From assembly GCF_000993785.3 (NCBI RefSeq), contig NZ_CP009922.3:434001-498000 (forward strand): DNA of 64,000 nt. Reading direction: 5' to 3'. The position numbers and the translations under genes are program-made. This document shows positions 33,701-41,866 of the stretch, in pieces (positions within the stretch are counted from its first letter, which is position 1; the number at the start of each line of letters is the position of its first letter). The notes under the pieces were generated by a model. It was not told the DNA's origin, searched no databases, and saw only the letters and a list, made by a program, of their open reading frames with translations. The stretch comes from Streptomyces xiamenensis (GTDB lineage: Bacteria > Actinomycetota > Actinomycetes > Streptomycetales > Streptomycetaceae).

Positions 33701-34645
33701 CCGCACGGCGGTGCGAGTGAGGGCCTCGGCCAGCTCCTGCGGGTCGCCGCCCGCCGCCAGCACCTGGTGCTGCCATTCGGGGTCGCGGATACCGGCGGGG
33801 TAGCCGGAGCGTTCGTCCAGCAGGGCGTAGGTGTACGGGATGAGGGAGACGGTCCACGGCGGTGCGGCGGCGGCTGTCGGTGACGGGCCCGGATCGGGCT
33901 CCGGCTCGGGGGCCCGTACGGCGGTGGCGGTGAGGGCGGGTGCGTGGAAGGCGCCGATCACGGCCGCCACCCGGTGCCCCGCCTCCGCGGCCCCGGCCAG
34001 CCCGGACCGCATCCACCGTTCCCTGTGCAGGTCGAGCGGGTCGACCCCGGCGCCGTCCTCGGCGTCCCGGCGCAGCGCCCAGCCGGCCAGCAGCGCCGCG
34101 CGGCGCACTGCCTCGGGGCTCGATCCGGGGGCGCCGACCTCGACCAGCCGGTCCCACAGGTCGTCGCTGTCGCGCCCGGTGAGCCGGGCCCGCATGGCGT
34201 GTTCGAGTCCGGGGCGGCCGGTGCCGGTGCGGCGCGGGTGCCGCCAGGCGGGGTCGCTCAGCGGCAGGTCGGCGGCGACGGCGGGGACGCCCCGGCGGGC
34301 GGCCCAGCGCAGGGCCACCAGCTCGGGCGAGAAATCGGCGAAGGGGTAGAACGCGGGGCCGGTGATGCCGGTGCCGTCCGCGGGGTGCGGGGGCACGGCG
34401 GCCAGGGCCACCGGCGCGTGGGTCCGCGGGTCGGCGAGCCAGGGCAGCCAGTCCTGGAGGTCGGCCGGGAGTTCGACGTGCAGCACGTCGGGTTCGGCCG
34501 CGTCCAGCAGGGCGGGCAGCGCCGTCGCCAGCGACGGCGCGTGGTGCCGTACGCCGACCAGCAGGGCACCGGCCGGGTCGGTCAGCTCGGCGAGGACGTC
34601 CCGGGCCCGGGCGGCGTCCGGGCCGCCGTCCGTCGTGCGGGTCAT
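30797..34645 (-). CDS. DUF5682-VWA fusion protein, 1282 aa
   Basis: Residues 1 to about 780 resemble DUF5682 (YehM-like): LLVGVRHHAPSLATAL, HVELPADLQDWLPWL and AVIGAFHAPAL. A Gly/Ala/Thr-rich linker spans about 785-905. From about 910 a VWA module (YehP-like) begins with RWRLVLGREAE and ends in a von Willebrand A domain. Its metal-ion site is DVSGSM (Asp1127), with the distal Thr in GGGTHIA and Asp in VVVSDFEEG. The frame is continuous. An internal ATG at 31918 has no ribosome site, so a true fusion is likely. ATG at 34645 lies 2 nt after the MoxR stop, so translation is coupled. Confidence 0.87.
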   Translation of the reverse strand: MTRTTDGGPDAARARDVLAELTDPAGALLVGVRHHAPSLATALPALLDAAEPDVLHVELPADLQDWLPWLADPRTHAPVALAAVPPHPADGTGITGPAFYPFADFSPELVALRWAARRGVPAVAADLPLSDPAWRHPRRTGTGRPGLEHAMRARLTGRDSDDLWDRLVEVGAPGSSPEAVRRAALLAGWALRRDAEDGAGVDPLDLHRERWMRSGLAGAAEAGHRVAAVIGAFHAPALTATAVRAPEPEPDPGPSPTAAAAPPWTVSLIPYTYALLDERSGYPAGIRDPEWQHQVLAAGGDPQELAEALTRTAVRICARLRAQDHPSGPADATEIIRLATDLARLRGLPAAGRGELLEAVQSTLAQGEPLGRGRAVSRALEHVLVGDRTGRPTPDAPRGGLGPAVERELADLGLPGPDGAGGRAERELRLDPRRSARDRRRELLLRRLTVCGIPYATEREVSGAGGAEAVTTRWHVAWTPATAAMLVAAGIRGVTPAQAAEGTLRARHRTELAAGGPTAAQVIAGLEEAAACDLSALTAERLAETAGIVPASGTLPELLAALTLLDRLAAPDDGAASTAATVELLTGAAVRQLDGLTGSEDPADARALLELAHRADASGGLRLTDALARLARDGSPLMSGAAHAVRVLLGQQRPGDLGERVASWVDTATTPEGRAALTARLTGLLTAAGPLLETAPQALTPLLERVVELPDQPFLERLPALRGGFDTLSPAARDRLLAAVEDELGGPLATLPDTDPTALARWTAADLAARAALAVLDLLPPATVATPAAVPAPRAPAQRAATAGARDGTATGATTGTGTPAGAGERGTGPDGPAVHGAAMAGAATATGDHSGAFAGPSPLTGNGDTAPCDAGGPGGGPIAVAAGSGASQPGAATDRTAAAAGTRAAGCPMGERAILPHDRWRLVLGREAERLPARARAAATALDELYGAGRGEGAGGDLVGGHGTGGGREAAYPGVREWAGELAALFGPGVREEVLAAAVAAGRADAVFALDPDRARPSVDLLRTVLRHAGGLPEARLAALRPLVRKLVEELTRQLATQLRPALTGTALPRPSRRPGGGLDLARTVRANLGTAHRGPGGRVQLVPERPVFRSRARRSADWRLILVTDVSGSMEASTVWSALTASILAGVPALSTHFLAFSTEVIDFTDQVHDPLGLLLEVRIGGGTHIAAGLRHARSLVTVPSRTLVVVVSDFEEGYPLGGLLAEVRALVDSGCHLLGCASLDDTGRPRYSTGTAGQLVAAGMPIAAVSPLELARWVGEKIR

Positions 34646-34647
34646 GC

Positions 34648-35838
34648 TCAGTCCTCCAGTACGGCGCGCAGGTCCCACAGGGTGCGCCAGGTGGTGGCGC
34701 CCGCCTCGGCGCGCCGCCGCACCGCGCCGTCCCAGTAGCCGAGCAGCCGGGCGGCGTCGGCGGGGTCGTCCTTGCGGACGACGCCCAGCAGATGGCCGGG
34801 GAGCAGCCGCAACGGGTCGCGGTCGGCGGGGAAGTAGGCGGCGGCCAGGCCCAGGGCGGTGGCCACGGACACGGCTTCGGCGGTGCTCATCACGGTGGAC
34901 GGGCGTTCCACCTCCCAGCCCTCGGCCGTGCGGCCGCCGCGCAGTTCGCGGAAGGCGGTGACCAGGACTTCGAGGACCGCGTCGTCGACGCCGTAGCGGG
35001 CGCCGGTGCGTTCGACGGCGGCCCGGGACTTGCGGCGGACCAGTTCGGTCTCGGTGTCGAGGTCGGAGATGGGGCCGATGGTCTCGAAGTTGAAGCGCCG
35101 TTTGAGGGCGGCGGACATCTCCGAGACACCCTTGTCGCGCAGGTTGGCGGTGGCGATGAGGGTGAAGCCGGGGGCGGCGTGGAGTTGGGCGTCCGGTCCG
35201 CCGGCGAGTTCGGGTACGGCGACGCGCCGTTCGGACAGCAGGGAGACCAGGGCGTCCTGCACCTCGGGCAGGCAGCGGGTGATCTCCTCGACGCGGGCCA
35301 CCGCGCCGGTGGTCATGGCGCTGAGGACCGGTGAGGGCACCAGGGCGGAGCGGCTGGGGCCCTGGGCCAGCAGCAGGGCGTAGTTCCAGCCGTACTTGAG
35401 CTGGTCCTCGGTGGTGCCCGCCGTGCCCTGGACGGTCAGCGCGCTGGTGCCGCAGACGGCGGCGGCCAGCAGCTCGGAGAGCAGGGACTTGGCGGTACCC
35501 GGTTCGCCGACCAGCAGCAGCCCGCGTTCGCCCGCGAGGGTGATGACGCAGCGTTCGACGAGGGCGCGCTCCCCGACGAACTTCTGCTCGATGACCAGCC
35601 GGCGCGGCAGCCCTTCCGGGACATCGGCGGCGTCGGCCGGCAGGGTGAGCGACTGCCCGGCGCTGCCCATCACGAAGGTGACCGCGGCCTGCGGGGTGAG
35701 CCGCCAGCCGGGCGGGCGCGGGCCGGTGTCGTGCGCGGCCAGGAAGGCGAGTTCGGTGGCGTACCGGTCCTCCGGCGGGACGATCTGCCGCTGTTCGGCG
35801 GCGGGGCCCGTAGGGGTGGCGGTGGTGGCGCTGGTCAT
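34648..35838 (-). CDS. MoxR-family AAA+ ATPase, 396 aa
   Basis: AAA+ ATPase of the MoxR class (YehL-like). Walker A is GEPGTAKS (about residues 110-117) and the Walker B-like segment is ARVEEITR. Sensor 1 lies in LIATANLRDKG, and there is an arginine-finger-like stretch SAALKRRFNFE. The C-terminal lid domain is present. MoxR ATPases typically work with VWA proteins to remodel or mature a target. The ATG overlaps the stop of the 1675-aa gene (ATGA), and the VWA gene follows after 2 nt, so the three are made together. Confidence 0.93.
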   Translation of the reverse strand: MTSATTATPTGPAAEQRQIVPPEDRYATELAFLAAHDTGPRPPGWRLTPQAAVTFVMGSAGQSLTLPADAADVPEGLPRRLVIEQKFVGERALVERCVITLAGERGLLLVGEPGTAKSLLSELLAAAVCGTSALTVQGTAGTTEDQLKYGWNYALLLAQGPSRSALVPSPVLSAMTTGAVARVEEITRCLPEVQDALVSLLSERRVAVPELAGGPDAQLHAAPGFTLIATANLRDKGVSEMSAALKRRFNFETIGPISDLDTETELVRRKSRAAVERTGARYGVDDAVLEVLVTAFRELRGGRTAEGWEVERPSTVMSTAEAVSVATALGLAAAYFPADRDPLRLLPGHLLGVVRKDDPADAARLLGYWDGAVRRRAEAGATTWRTLWDLRAVLED

Positions 35839-38800
35839 CGGCGGCCCTTCCTGGTGGCACGGGTGGTGAGTTCCTCGAAGGCGGGCGCGTCGCCCCCGGT
35901 GGCACGGGCCCAGGCGCTGCGGAACAGCGCGGGCACCGGGCCCATCGGCAGCGGCAGGTCCCGGGCGGAGCCCGTGTACAGGCTCTGCTTCCAGATCTCC
36001 ATGGGCAGTTGGGGAGCGTCGTGCGGCTGCCAGCCGCCGGGCAGGAACAGGGTGCGTCCGGCGCGCGCCCGCTTGGCCTCGACCACGAGTGCGGTGGCGG
36101 CCAGTTCGGCGCGGGCCCGCTTGTTCCGCGCGGGCTTCCAGCCGCTCCAGCGGGTGAGGTGACGGTCAGTGGGGTCGGGCAGGGCCAGCAGCTGGAGGTA
36201 GAGCGCGGCGGCGTCCCGGCTCAGTGCGTGGGCGGCGGCCACCTCGGTGACGAGGTCGGGGACGCTGAACTCGGGGTCCTGGGCGTACCCGGGTGCCTGT
36301 CCCGCTCCGTGACCGGCGGCGACGGCCGCGGCCACCCCGTCGCCCAGGAGGGTCTGCACGGCCCACAGCGGGCTGTACGCGGCGGAGCCACTGAGCCCGG
36401 TCAGCAGGTCGAGGGCCGGGTCATCCGCTCCCTTGAGCGCGGCCGGGCGCACCAGCACGGTCTCGGTGGAGCCGTAGGAGGGGGCGAGGACGAAGACCTC
36501 GCCGACCGCGGTGAGCCCGTCGGCCCCCGCGCCGCCCTCCTTGGGCAGCCCGTACGCCTGGCGCAGCGCCGCGGACAGCTGCTTGCCGTCCGGCAGCCAG
36601 CTGTATCCGGCCGAGAGCAGCAGTTCCGGGTCGGTGAGGCGCTGCCGCAGCGCGGTCAGGGCGATGGGCAGCGCGGTGCGCAGCGGGTCGCCGTAGGGCA
36701 GGGCGTAGGCGAGGTGCAGCAGCGTCCGGGCAGCACGGGCGAGATCGCCCAGGGTGGGGACGGCGGCGGGGTCCTCGGCCGTCAGCTCGGCGTACGTGCT
36801 GTGGTGCCGTTGGTGGGTGACCAGGCGCTGGGTGGTCGTCCTGCTGATCCAGGGGGTGTTCCGGGGGTTGAGCACGGCCAGGGCGGAGCGCGCCTCGTCG
36901 GCGCCGAGCCGGGTCATGGCGTCCTCGGAGGGCAGCAGCAGGGTGCCGAGGGCACTGTGCCAGTGCCGTGCGGCGGCTGCTGTGTCGGGGCCGGTCTTCC
37001 ACAGCTCCGCGAGCTGCTCGGGGAGCAGCGCGCCGACCACCGCGGGGAGATCGCCGTGGGTGCCGAGGGCGGTCAGCAGTTCGCCGGCGATCTTGGCGGT
37101 GCCCGCTTTGAGGCCGATGGACGCGGCGGTGGCGGCGTCCGGCTCGGCCGGCAGGGCGGCCAGCAGCAGTGCGGCCCGGGTCGGGCCGATCCCGGTGTCG
37201 GCGGCGAACGCGCTGACGGCCTCCGGCTGCCACGGCGCGGGGCCGTGCTCGCGCACCAGCCGGACGAGTTCGGCGGCCCGGTCCGAGGTGAGCCCCGGGT
37301 TCAGCGGCCGTTCCTCGCTGTGGGCGAAGCCGGGGACGGCCTCGAAGGCGCCCCGGGGATCGTGGTCCAGCGCGCTCCAGCAGGCGTGGTCCCGCTCGTG
37401 GCAGCCCGGCCGGCGGCCGAGGAGGACGACGGTGCGCCCGCCGTGGCGCAGCACCTGTCCGCCGCGCTGCTGGTCACGCTCGTCCGCCCGCAGCACGACG
37501 GTACGCAAGGTGCCGGGACCGCCGGTGAGCGGGCCCTCGGCGAAAGCGGACAGCAGCAGCAGCAGCGCTTCGCGTTCGGCGTCCCCGGTGGCCGCGGCGG
37601 TGGCGCGGTAGGCGAGGGCCGGCAGAGCGGGCAGCAGCTGGGGCCAGTTGCCCGCTCCGACGGGGACGATGCACGCGTCGGTGGTCCAGCCGCCGGTCAG
37701 GGACTCCTTGCGGTGCCGCTTGGGCAGCGGCTTGCCGTCGGCGGGGCGGCCGGCGATGACCTGCTGGACGGCGCGGACCTGCTGGAGCGTCAGCCAGGAT
37801 CCCTGCGGGTGGTAGCCGCCTCCGAGGCCGGGGCCGAGTCCGGCGACGGCCCGCACGAGGACGTGCTCCTCCCCGTGCCGCGGACGGTAGTCCTCGAACA
37901 TGGCCAGATCGCGGCGGATCTCGGCGGGCTGTGGAGGCTGGGTGAAGCGCTCCACCGACCGGCCCAGACGTACGGCGCAGGCCACGAGCCCGGCTATGCC
38001 GCGGCGCAGCGCGGGATCGGTGACCTGGGGCAGTGCCCGGGCGACCACGGAGCTGAGGGCGCCGGTCCGCTCCCGGCGCAGTTCTTCCTGCTGGGCGGGG
38101 GTGAGTGTGGTGCCTGCGCGGGCGGCGCGTTCGGCCAGGTCGCGCTCCTCCAGCGTCGCGGTGAGGTCGCTGACCAGGCGTGCCGCGAGTTCGTCGGTCA
38201 GTTTCCGCAGTCCGTGCGAGCCGTGCTCGTCGCGGGCCCGCAGCGCGTGCCAGTGGGCGAGGGGCGGCAGCAGCGGGGTGCCTCCGGCGAAGTCGTCGTT
38301 GCGGCGGCCCTTCTGCGCCCTGCCGAGCGCCCCGGTGCTCCGGTCGGCGCCTTCGTCGTACAGGGTGACGCTGTCGCCCTGGGCGGCGATGACCGGCCGG
38401 GCGCCGCCGGGCAGCAGCAGCGATCCGACCGGCTGCTCACCGGAGCCGTCGGTGACGCCGGTCAGGGAGGCGGTACGGCCGTCGGTGCCGCCGGCCTGCG
38501 CCCGGCCGGTGGCGGCGTCGTACCGGGTCCACCAGCCGAGCAGCGTGCCGTCGGTGCCCAGCGGGGTGTTCTCCAGGCCCGGCGCCATGGGCAGCAGGGT
38601 GGAGTGCTGCTGGTTCAGCTCGCCCGGCCCCTCGGTGGCGTCCGCCAGGAAGGCGGGCAGGGAGCTGCGTCCGCCCTCACCGCTGACCGGGTCGTACTCG
38701 GTCCACACCGCACGGCTGCGGAAGGACAGGCGCCAGTGGCCGGTGCCGTCGCTCATCACGAAGCGTTCGGCCGGCAGCCGGGTGTCGCCGGCGCGCAGGG

Positions 38801-40862
38801 TGCCGGCCCCGGTGGCGGTGCCGCCGCCGGGCAGCGGCAGTGAGGTGGGGGACGGGGCACTCCGCCAGCTGCCGCCCGGGGTGCCGGTGGGGGTGAAGAT
38901 CTCGGCGGGGCGGGCGGACCAGTAGGCGCGGGGCCTGCCGTCGTGCCGCCACTGAACGAGCAGTTCGCCGTCGACGTACCGGAACTGCGGCTTGTACCAG
39001 CTGTCGAGGCGGTCGGGGATGCGCAGTTCGTGGTCGAGCAGGATCTCGTCGGGGCCCACCACCAGGGCCCGCTCGGGGTTGGCCAGGATCAGTGCCGGCC
39101 AGGAGGACTCGTCCATGACGAACCAGCCGTTCTTGCCGGTGGAGCGGCCGGTGGCCTCCAGGCGGCTCATCGCCTCCTCCAGGGCGGGCCAGCCGAGTTC
39201 GTCGATGATGCCGGCGCGCAGGGTGTGGGCGAGCACGGGCGGCAGCGGGTGGGCGGCGACCCGGGCCACCGCCCGCGGGTTCACCTCGGCGGCGACCGGG
39301 CGGAAGGGGAGCAGCGCGCTCAGCACGGACTCGGCGGCGGGCAGTCCTGGGGCGCGGGTGAAGTCCTCGGCGCGGGAGGCCAGCCAGTCGTGGAGCACCC
39401 CGCGCAGGACGGGATGGGCGGCGACGGTGGCCAGCCGCAGGTCCGCCCCGCGGCCGTGGCCGACGCCGCCGACCGCCTGGGACAGCAGCGGGGCGAAGCG
39501 CGCGTCGGCGGCGACGGCGGCCAGGTCGCGGCGGATGTCGGCGGGGAGTCCGAGCCACTGCTCCAGGTCGCGGCCCCATCCGGAGCCGGCGTCGGGGCCT
39601 GCGACCGGGATGCCGCATTCCAGGGCGGTGTCCAGCAGTTCCAGGTCGGTCCGCCCGTAGCGGCCGGCACCGGCGATCGTCACCGGCCGGCCGGCCGAGC
39701 GCAGCCGCCCCGCCATCCGCGCGACCAGCTCGTAGGTGGCGGCCGACCGGCCGGTGCGCTGCCAGCCGGCGTGCAGGTGCGTGGCCCAGCGCGAGAGCCA
39801 GTCGGCGGCGTCCACGCCGGGCCCGGCGCCGTCCTCGTCGACCGTGGTCAGCAGGTCCTGGGCGCCGGCGTCGGCGAGCAGGCTCAGCCACAGGGTGTCG
39901 GCGGCCTCGTCGTTCGCCGTGGCGGGGATGAACTCCAGCAGCCGGCGCCGGATCGCCGGCTCGTCCTGGGCGAGCGAGGCGATCGCCTCCCGGTAGGCCT
40001 GCCAGAAGGACAGGGGGGCGCGGACCACGGCCGGGGAGGCCAGCAGCTCGGTGAGCAGGGCCCGTTCCTCCTGCCGCGCGTCGAGTCCGGCGGCGCGGAC
40101 GAGGGAGCGGGCGTCCTGCGGGAGCGAGGCGTACGGGGGCAGTCCGGCGGCGCAGCGCTCGACCGTGAGCTGCCGGAACTGGGCCCAGGCGGCTTCGGGG
40201 GACAGCCGGGCGGTGAGGTCCTTCAGATGTTCCTTGAGCGCCTTGACGGTGAGGGCGCCCGCGAAGGCGAACTCCAGGAAGACGGCGCGCTGCCGTGCTT
40301 CGTCGACGTCCAGGGAGTGCACCCGTTCGGCGGCGCGGGCCTTGCCGAAGAAGGCGGCGGCGTACTGGCTGTTGTCCTGGGCGAGGAAGACCCGGGCGGC
40401 CTGCTCGTAGAAAGTGGGCAGGAAGTGCGGCGCGGAGCGGTCCAGCCGGGTGCCGAGTTCGTCGAAGCCCTCCTTGGCGGCCCCTGCGCGGGTGGCCGCC
40501 ATGGCGGCGAGCCGTTCGATGTCCTGGACCAGGGCCAGTGCGTGGTGGCCGTTGGCGGGGTCGTTGACCAGGGCCCAGGCGGGGAAGCCCAGCGTCTCCC
40601 GGCGCACCTGGCCGATGGTGCGGGGCTCCCCCTCGCGGGTGAGGCCGAGGAAGTCGAGCGCCAGGTCCTCCGCCTCACCGAGGGTGCCGGGGACGAGCCG
40701 GACGACGGTACGGCCGGGCAGCAGCGGGTGCCGGTAGTCGCGGGCGGTCAGGGTGTCGGTGTCGTCGCCGGTCAGGCTGCCGGGGGGCAGGATGGCGCCC
40801 GCCTCCAGCAGGGCCGCGGGCCGCGGCCCGTTCGTGGTGGTGGTGGTGCCGGTGCCGCTCAT
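35835..40862 (-). CDS. Very large protein of unknown family, 1675 aa, MoxR/VWA locus
   Basis: I recognise no named domain. The N-terminal third is helical and Ala/Leu-rich with a HEAT/TPR-like feel. The middle contains a beta-rich section with repeated short patterns ending in Trp or Tyr (SWYKPQFRYVDGELLVQWRH, GHWRLSFRSRAVWTEYD, LLGWWTRYD) that could be a propeller or WGR-like part. The C-terminal third is again helical. No signal or membrane segment is visible. ATG at 40862 overlaps the DUF4132 stop (ATGA), and its own stop overlaps the MoxR start (ATGA). It is probably the scaffold or target adaptor of the ATPase. Confidence 0.85.
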   Translation of the reverse strand: MSGTGTTTTTNGPRPAALLEAGAILPPGSLTGDDTDTLTARDYRHPLLPGRTVVRLVPGTLGEAEDLALDFLGLTREGEPRTIGQVRRETLGFPAWALVNDPANGHHALALVQDIERLAAMAATRAGAAKEGFDELGTRLDRSAPHFLPTFYEQAARVFLAQDNSQYAAAFFGKARAAERVHSLDVDEARQRAVFLEFAFAGALTVKALKEHLKDLTARLSPEAAWAQFRQLTVERCAAGLPPYASLPQDARSLVRAAGLDARQEERALLTELLASPAVVRAPLSFWQAYREAIASLAQDEPAIRRRLLEFIPATANDEAADTLWLSLLADAGAQDLLTTVDEDGAGPGVDAADWLSRWATHLHAGWQRTGRSAATYELVARMAGRLRSAGRPVTIAGAGRYGRTDLELLDTALECGIPVAGPDAGSGWGRDLEQWLGLPADIRRDLAAVAADARFAPLLSQAVGGVGHGRGADLRLATVAAHPVLRGVLHDWLASRAEDFTRAPGLPAAESVLSALLPFRPVAAEVNPRAVARVAAHPLPPVLAHTLRAGIIDELGWPALEEAMSRLEATGRSTGKNGWFVMDESSWPALILANPERALVVGPDEILLDHELRIPDRLDSWYKPQFRYVDGELLVQWRHDGRPRAYWSARPAEIFTPTGTPGGSWRSAPSPTSLPLPGGGTATGAGTLRAGDTRLPAERFVMSDGTGHWRLSFRSRAVWTEYDPVSGEGGRSSLPAFLADATEGPGELNQQHSTLLPMAPGLENTPLGTDGTLLGWWTRYDAATGRAQAGGTDGRTASLTGVTDGSGEQPVGSLLLPGGARPVIAAQGDSVTLYDEGADRSTGALGRAQKGRRNDDFAGGTPLLPPLAHWHALRARDEHGSHGLRKLTDELAARLVSDLTATLEERDLAERAARAGTTLTPAQQEELRRERTGALSSVVARALPQVTDPALRRGIAGLVACAVRLGRSVERFTQPPQPAEIRRDLAMFEDYRPRHGEEHVLVRAVAGLGPGLGGGYHPQGSWLTLQQVRAVQQVIAGRPADGKPLPKRHRKESLTGGWTTDACIVPVGAGNWPQLLPALPALAYRATAAATGDAEREALLLLLSAFAEGPLTGGPGTLRTVVLRADERDQQRGGQVLRHGGRTVVLLGRRPGCHERDHACWSALDHDPRGAFEAVPGFAHSEERPLNPGLTSDRAAELVRLVREHGPAPWQPEAVSAFAADTGIGPTRAALLLAALPAEPDAATAASIGLKAGTAKIAGELLTALGTHGDLPAVVGALLPEQLAELWKTGPDTAAAARHWHSALGTLLLPSEDAMTRLGADEARSALAVLNPRNTPWISRTTTQRLVTHQRHHSTYAELTAEDPAAVPTLGDLARAARTLLHLAYALPYGDPLRTALPIALTALRQRLTDPELLLSAGYSWLPDGKQLSAALRQAYGLPKEGGAGADGLTAVGEVFVLAPSYGSTETVLVRPAALKGADDPALDLLTGLSGSAAYSPLWAVQTLLGDGVAAAVAAGHGAGQAPGYAQDPEFSVPDLVTEVAAAHALSRDAAALYLQLLALPDPTDRHLTRWSGWKPARNKRARAELAATALVVEAKRARAGRTLFLPGGWQPHDAPQLPMEIWKQSLYTGSARDLPLPMGPVPALFRSAWARATGGDAPAFEELTTRATRKGRR

Positions 40863-41710
40863 GCCCGCTCCTCGCTGCTCTTGATGTCCCGGCCGGCGTA
40901 GAGATCCGCGGCCATGCGCATGCCTTCCGACCAGGCGACCGGTCCGACCTCGCCCAGGGTCAGCGCGGACCCCTCGGCGGTGGTCCAGCTCAGCGGGCCG
41001 GTCTCCGCCTCGTCGTAGCCGGCGTCGCCCAGCCACACCCGGGCCTCGACGGTGCCCCCGTCCTCGAAGACGGGGCAGACCGCCTGGCCGCCGCGCACCC
41101 GGTAGCCGTGCGACACGGCGCGGCCGGCCAGGAAGCGGAAGCGCTGGTAGACGCCGCCGGCGTAGGTGTCCACGGAGTGCGCCGTCGGGTCCTCGACGGT
41201 CCGCCGGAACACTTCGCGGTGCAGCTGTCCCACGCCCTGCCGCAGGTCGAGTTCGGTGGCGAAGTCCCGCAGTTCGCCGAGGTCCTCCAACAGGACCGGG
41301 TGCGGGACACGGATCTGCTCGGGGGTGATGCGGACGCTGTCGCCGTCCAGGTCGACCAGGCCCAGGCCGCGTACGGGGTCGGCGTCCCTGAGGTAACCGG
41401 CCACCACGCCGCCGCTGTCGGTGATGACGAGGTCGCGCAGCGCCGCCCGCCAGGCCGTGTCCGGCCACAGCTCCACGAGGGCGGCGGTGGGCACGGGCAG
41501 GGAGCGGATCATCCAGCGCTCGACCGTGGCCACGCACTCGCGCTGGTGGCGTTCCAGCCACTCCGTGAGCTGCCGCAGCCCGATCACCGCCGGATCGTCC
41601 GCGATCTTCGCGGGGACGGTCTTCAGCTGCCGTCCCTTCGCGTTGCGGCAGATGACCTTGCCGCCGTCGTCGAGCGCCACCTCATAGGCGCCCGCGCTGA
41701 TCCACCCCAT
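40859..41710 (-). CDS. DUF4132-domain protein, 283 aa
   Basis: Matches the C-terminal DUF4132 part of E. coli YehI/MolR-type proteins: GWISAGAYEVALDDG, ADDPAVIGLRQLTEWL, HPVLLEDLGELRDFA, the basic RFLAGRAVSHGYRVRGG, and the terminal VGPVAWSEGMRMAADLYAG. It is much shorter than the roughly 1200-residue enterobacterial proteins; the missing part may be supplied by the next gene (1675 aa). ATG at 41710 has GGGGAG six nt upstream. A second ATG at 41716 abuts the ribosome site and is less likely. First gene of the operon, divergent from an oxidoreductase. Function unknown. Confidence 0.85.
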   Translation of the reverse strand: MGWISAGAYEVALDDGGKVICRNAKGRQLKTVPAKIADDPAVIGLRQLTEWLERHQRECVATVERWMIRSLPVPTAALVELWPDTAWRAALRDLVITDSGGVVAGYLRDADPVRGLGLVDLDGDSVRITPEQIRVPHPVLLEDLGELRDFATELDLRQGVGQLHREVFRRTVEDPTAHSVDTYAGGVYQRFRFLAGRAVSHGYRVRGGQAVCPVFEDGGTVEARVWLGDAGYDEAETGPLSWTTAEGSALTLGEVGPVAWSEGMRMAADLYAGRDIKSSEERA

Positions 41711-41866
41711 CACCATCTCCCCTGTGGTTGCCCGAGGGCAGCGTCCGGCCGCCCGGATCGGGCCCGGATCTCCCGGCACGGCCGCGCCGTGCCTACGATG
41801 ATCGAACTGTAGGGGGAGCCACTGACAACGCCGGCCGGGCCGGCGGGCAGCACGGAGGAGGGCCAG

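Noticed and set aside
30074-33883. A 1269-codon plus-strand frame opposite the SWIM and DUF5682-VWA genes
   Set aside because: Antisense shadow; the minus-strand proteins carry clear SWIM and VWA metal-site motifs.
36009-38843. A 944-codon plus-strand frame opposite the 1675-aa gene
   Set aside because: No motif or ribosome site, with typical Gly/Gln/Arg-rich antisense composition.
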